Shown here in pieces: positions 13,643 through 16,956 of a stretch of DNA of 16,956 nucleotides. Source of the DNA: Ignavibacteriota bacterium (GTDB taxonomy: Bacteria > Bacteroidota > Ignavibacteria > UBA10030 > SZUA-254); contig JACPVN010000296.1 of NCBI GenBank assembly GCA_016191715.1, positions 1 through 16,956 on the forward strand, read 5' to 3'. Positions within the stretch are counted from its first letter, which is position 1. Each line of letters begins with the position of its first letter. Below the pieces are notes generated by a model, which ran no database searches, was not told the origin of the DNA, and saw only the letters and a list, made by a program, of their open reading frames with translations. The translations under genes and the position numbers were made by a program.

Positions 13643-16600
13643 ATGGTTGCACGAATAATTAGTGTTCTGTTTTTCATTCCATTCCTGACGATTGCGCAGG
13701 TTCAACAATTTCCGTACACGGAACATTTCGATGCGGATACGTTGCTTCCTGCCGGGTGGAGTTCTTCAGAAAATCGGGATACATCGAAAAACGATTTTAC
13801 AATCACAACATCATCACCTCATTCTTCCCCGCATGCAGTCATCAGCACAAATGCAACTGTAAGCCAAATTCTCTACTCTCCGTTTTTTGATTTTTCAATT
13901 GCCCCTCCTGAAACTTTATATTTTTTTGAACGTCGTTCGCCTTCTCATAACTCCGGATTATTGGTTGAGACTTCGAACGACAGCGGACAAATTTTCTTTC
14001 CTATCTCAGATACTTTGAAAAATATCAGTACGTCGTATGTTCTCCGAACGGTAGCGCTTCCTGATTCGCTTGCAGGAAGAACCAATGTGCGATTTCGTTG
14101 GAGGATTATCGGCGATGGAACTGGCGCGCCCGGAACAATTCGTTTCGATAATATTTCACTTACAACCGCTATGCAAATTGATGTTGCTGTTACTTCACTT
14201 TCCTTAGCGCCGTTATTTCCTTTCGTTAATGATACAATAGCGTTCCGCGCGACAATCAAAAATCTTGGCAACGATTCAATTCAAAACATTCCTGTGGAGT
14301 TTTATGTTGATGCGAACAATGATTCGCTTGCTCAATCTTCAGAATTGATTTCATCAGGTACAATCGGGACAACTCTTTATCAAAATGATTCGGCAACTGC
14401 TCAAGCAAGTACTTCATTCTCAACTGCGGGTACATACAGGATTATTGTGAGAGCAACCGTTGCCGGTGATGAAGATTCAACGAACAACACTCAGACGATT
14501 TCAATTTCTGTCGGATGGGAACCCCTCTCTCTTGTCGTGAATGAAATCATGTACTGGCCGACTGCACCAGAACCGGAGTGGATTGAACTCACTTCCACCA
14601 TTTCCGATTCCATCAATCTTCGCGGATGGAAAATTTCCGATAAAACAACTTCAACACGTTACACGATGACCAACAAAGACTTCTGGTTGCATCAAAATGA
14701 ATTTGTTGTTCTTACGAAAGATTCTGCCGCTTTTATTGAACTTCACCCCAATGCGCACGCTGTTGTAAATCTTTCTGCTCTCCCCTCCTTCAACAACGAT
14801 AGCGACGCTGTCGTCATCTTCGACCAACGGGGAATCCGCATTGATAGTGTGTTGTATCGTTCTTCGTGGGGCGGAGGAAGCGGAAAATCTCTTGAGCGTA
14901 TCGAACCATCAGACGAATCGAATCTCCGGACAAACTGGGGAACATCAATCTCACGCGCAAGTAGTACACCGGGTATGATAAATTCTCTGACTCAAAAAGA
15001 GTACGACATTGCAATCAGCGCTGTCAATTCCACGCCGGCTTTTCCAATCAAAGGTGATACACTTTATCTTCGCACAACGATAAAGAATAAGGGAAAGCAA
15101 TCCGCTCAACAAATCAATATTGAATTTTTTGAAGACACAAACCACGATTCGCTTCCACAGAATCAGGAACTGTTTTCTCACCAACTCTTAACATCGCTTG
15201 CCGCCGGTGATTCACTCGTTGTCTCAATTACTCAACTGCTTCCATCCCGTAACGAACATTTTTTTATTATCAAAGCAAGTTTTACAGAGGAGGAAGATAC
15301 CTCAAACAATCTCTTCTTTCATTCTGTAATTGTCGGCTACTCTCAAGCATCGGTAGTTGTCAATGAAATCATGTACGCGCCCTCGTCCCCCGAACCGGAG
15401 TGGATTGAATTGACTGCAATTTCAGATTCAATCAATCTGAACGGCTGGAGTATTTCGGATAAATCATCGAACACAAAATATCGTATCACAAACTCGGACC
15501 TCCTTTTACCGCCACATCAGTTTCTTGTTCTGACCCGTGATTCTCTCGCCTTTCTCGATATCTATCCGACTGCTCAATACGTCATACAGGTATCCTGGTC
15601 ATCTGCGTCACTATTCAACAACGACAGCGATGCCGTTGCCATCTTCGACCAACGCGGACTCATCATTGATAGTGTCTCGTACCGTTCTTCGTGGGGAGGA
15701 AAAAACAATCGCTCGCTCGAACGGATTGAACCGGCAGATTCATCTAACAAATCAGCAAACTGGGGAAGTTCAATAAGTACAAATCGTGCAACACCGGGGA
15801 ACAAGAACTCTCTTACACCAAAGGATATTGACATTCTTGTTCATTCCCTTTCGCTCTTTCCCTCATTCCCAACGATTGGAGATAGCATTCAACTTCAATC
15901 TAGGATTTTCAATAATGGAAACAACGATGTCGGTTCGTTCGCAGTGAGTTTGTATGAAGATGCAAACGGAGATTCAGTGTTCGATGTAAATGAACAATTC
16001 CACACAACGACACTCAGTGCTTTATCTTCGGGTGATTCAGTGATTGTTCAGGAAACACGAGTGAACATATCATTTGGTAATCATCTGTTCATGGTTCGCG
16101 TTACACTTTCACCCGATGAAGACACAACAAACAACATCCGACGTGCTTCTCTGTTTGCCGGTTATCCTCAGCAAACCATCATCATCAACGAAATCATGTA
16201 CGCGCCGCCAAGCAGTGAGCCGGAATGGGTCGAGTTGTACAATAACTCTCCATTCAACGTTGATTTGAAAGATTGGAAAATCAGTAATAAAAATTCCTCC
16301 ACGAAATATCTCGTCAGCAATCAACATGTCTTTCTGAATCCACAACAATATGTGCTTCTCACGAAAGATGCCGCACGGCTGAGCAACTCGTATCCTTCGA
16401 TTCCTGCTGTGATGCTTGAGATTCCTTCACTGCCGTCGTTTCATTTTACGAACACTAACGATGCAGTCGCATTGTTTGATTCCCGCAATGCAATGATGGA
16501 CTCTGTGTTTTATTCATCAGCGTGGGGAGGAACAAACAACCGCTCGCTTGAACGACGTGAACCGGATATTTCTTCTCTTTCACAATCCAACTGGGGAACT

Positions 16601-16956
16601 TCAACAAACCCGAACAATGCAACACCGGGAACGAAAAACTCTCTTACGAGAACAGAGTTTGATATAACTGTGAAACAAATTAATTTTTCTCCTGCAACTC
16701 CGAACGCGGGAGAATCCGTACAACTTCAGTCTGTTCTCTTCAACAAAGGAAAACAAACTCTGAATGATTTCACAGTTGAGTTTCGTGAAGACGAAAACGG
16801 CGATTCAATGTACTCCCTGAGTGAGCAACTCTCGCTCCAGCAATTCCATCTCTCCATCATTCCGTTAGATTCAGCAATGGTAACTGCTACTACCGCATCA
16901 TTGACAATTGGAACACATAATTTCCTCGTGCTTGTAACGACAGCCACCGACGAAGA
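13643..16956 (+). CDS. Secreted protein with adhesin-like N-terminus and alternating CARDB and lamin-tail domains (partial, continues beyond the right edge)
   Basis: 1104 codons are present and I translated them without meeting a stop. A signal peptide (1-18, cleavage after TIA) is followed by a choice-of-anchor-J/cleaved-adhesin-like domain (about 23-175: EHFDADTLLPAGWSSS to GTIRFDNISL). Then come CARDB-like domains at about 177-296, 454-570, 727-845 and 1005-end, alternating with lamin-tail domains at about 298-450, 572-724 and 847-1002. Each lamin-tail domain opens with (V/I)-NEIMY-x-P and PEPEW(I/V)EL-type sequence and closes with SSWGG, LER, NWG and TPG. Extracellular location is clear; the role is unknown. 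Bacterial lamin-tail proteins are often large surface or nuclease-linked proteins. A T9SS tail is expected after the window's end. GGAGAG five bases before the ATG sets the start. Confidence 0.9.
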   Translation, partial: MVARIISVLFFIPFLTIAQVQQFPYTEHFDADTLLPAGWSSSENRDTSKNDFTITTSSPHSSPHAVISTNATVSQILYSPFFDFSIAPPETLYFFERRSPSHNSGLLVETSNDSGQIFFPISDTLKNISTSYVLRTVALPDSLAGRTNVRFRWRIIGDGTGAPGTIRFDNISLTTAMQIDVAVTSLSLAPLFPFVNDTIAFRATIKNLGNDSIQNIPVEFYVDANNDSLAQSSELISSGTIGTTLYQNDSATAQASTSFSTAGTYRIIVRATVAGDEDSTNNTQTISISVGWEPLSLVVNEIMYWPTAPEPEWIELTSTISDSINLRGWKISDKTTSTRYTMTNKDFWLHQNEFVVLTKDSAAFIELHPNAHAVVNLSALPSFNNDSDAVVIFDQRGIRIDSVLYRSSWGGGSGKSLERIEPSDESNLRTNWGTSISRASSTPGMINSLTQKEYDIAISAVNSTPAFPIKGDTLYLRTTIKNKGKQSAQQINIEFFEDTNHDSLPQNQELFSHQLLTSLAAGDSLVVSITQLLPSRNEHFFIIKASFTEEEDTSNNLFFHSVIVGYSQASVVVNEIMYAPSSPEPEWIELTAISDSINLNGWSISDKSSNTKYRITNSDLLLPPHQFLVLTRDSLAFLDIYPTAQYVIQVSWSSASLFNNDSDAVAIFDQRGLIIDSVSYRSSWGGKNNRSLERIEPADSSNKSANWGSSISTNRATPGNKNSLTPKDIDILVHSLSLFPSFPTIGDSIQLQSRIFNNGNNDVGSFAVSLYEDANGDSVFDVNEQFHTTTLSALSSGDSVIVQETRVNISFGNHLFMVRVTLSPDEDTTNNIRRASLFAGYPQQTIIINEIMYAPPSSEPEWVELYNNSPFNVDLKDWKISNKNSSTKYLVSNQHVFLNPQQYVLLTKDAARLSNSYPSIPAVMLEIPSLPSFHFTNTNDAVALFDSRNAMMDSVFYSSAWGGTNNRSLERREPDISSLSQSNWGTSTNPNNATPGTKNSLTRTEFDITVKQINFSPATPNAGESVQLQSVLFNKGKQTLNDFTVEFREDENGDSMYSLSEQLSLQQFHLSIIPLDSAMVTATTASLTIGTHNFLVLVTTATDE
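14534..16956 (+). repeat. Tandem lamin-tail plus CARDB coding repeat, about 822-825 bases per unit
   Basis: The VVNEIM motif starts at 14534 and 15356, and the matching IINEIM at 16181, giving spacings of 822 and 825 bases. Similar DNA is kept at CGTTCTTCGTGGGG (first two units) and at CTCTTACA/CTCTTACG before each CARDB, so the copies came from unequal duplication of one two-domain unit. The fourth CARDB copy is cut by the window end. Confidence 0.85.

Overview
The window looks like a chromosomal segment of a bacterium from the Bacteroidota/Chlorobiota/Ignavibacteriota group. The clearest sign is the C-terminal type IX secretion (T9SS) sorting domain of the large surface protein at 3723-7379, with its QNYPNPFNPST core. 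Multidomain secreted proteins with lamin-tail, CARDB, FG-GAP/VCBS and SdrD-B-like modules, and palindrome-rich spacers, fit the same picture. The metabolic genes point to a chemoheterotroph able to respire nitrate. An Ignavibacteria-like host is my best guess from gene content only; there is no rRNA or tRNA in the window.

Region 1 (1-3319, minus strand) is the front of a nitrate-respiration operon read right to left: an Rrf2-family regulator with three cysteines, a NarC-like diheme cytochrome c, and the first 659 codons of the nitrate reductase catalytic subunit NarG, which runs off the left edge. The genes are nearly contiguous or overlap. The cytochrome frame is broken by a single in-frame TGA, where the family is expected to have Trp. 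The frame continues directly after it into the second heme's probable Met ligand and a C-terminal membrane anchor.

Region 2 (3320-3722) is a 403-base AT-rich divergent spacer. It holds three perfect 6-2-6 inverted repeats and a candidate sigma70-type promoter for the gene to its right.

Region 3 (3723-7437, plus strand) is one 1218-residue secreted protein: Ig-like domain, seven VCBS/FG-GAP repeats, three SdrD-B-like modules with an InlB-B-like insert, an unrecognised aromatic-rich stretch and the T9SS tail. A strong intrinsic terminator follows.

Region 4 (7454-13400, minus strand) groups enzymes around pyruvate and acyl-CoA: alanine dehydrogenase, a 4-hydroxybutyrate/acetyl-CoA transferase-family protein with a small unknown protein behind it, a MaeB-type malic enzyme with a phosphotransacetylase-like tail, and a thioredoxin-fold protein that has lost its cysteines. 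Two spacers (10037-10323 and 12131-12281) are packed with palindromes. One contains a 144-base stretch bounded by imperfect 13-base inverted repeats.

Region 5 (13401-16956, plus strand) is a divergent spacer followed by the first 1104 codons of a secreted protein. It has an adhesin-like N-terminal domain and then alternating CARDB and lamin-tail domains with a 274-275 residue period, and it runs off the right edge.
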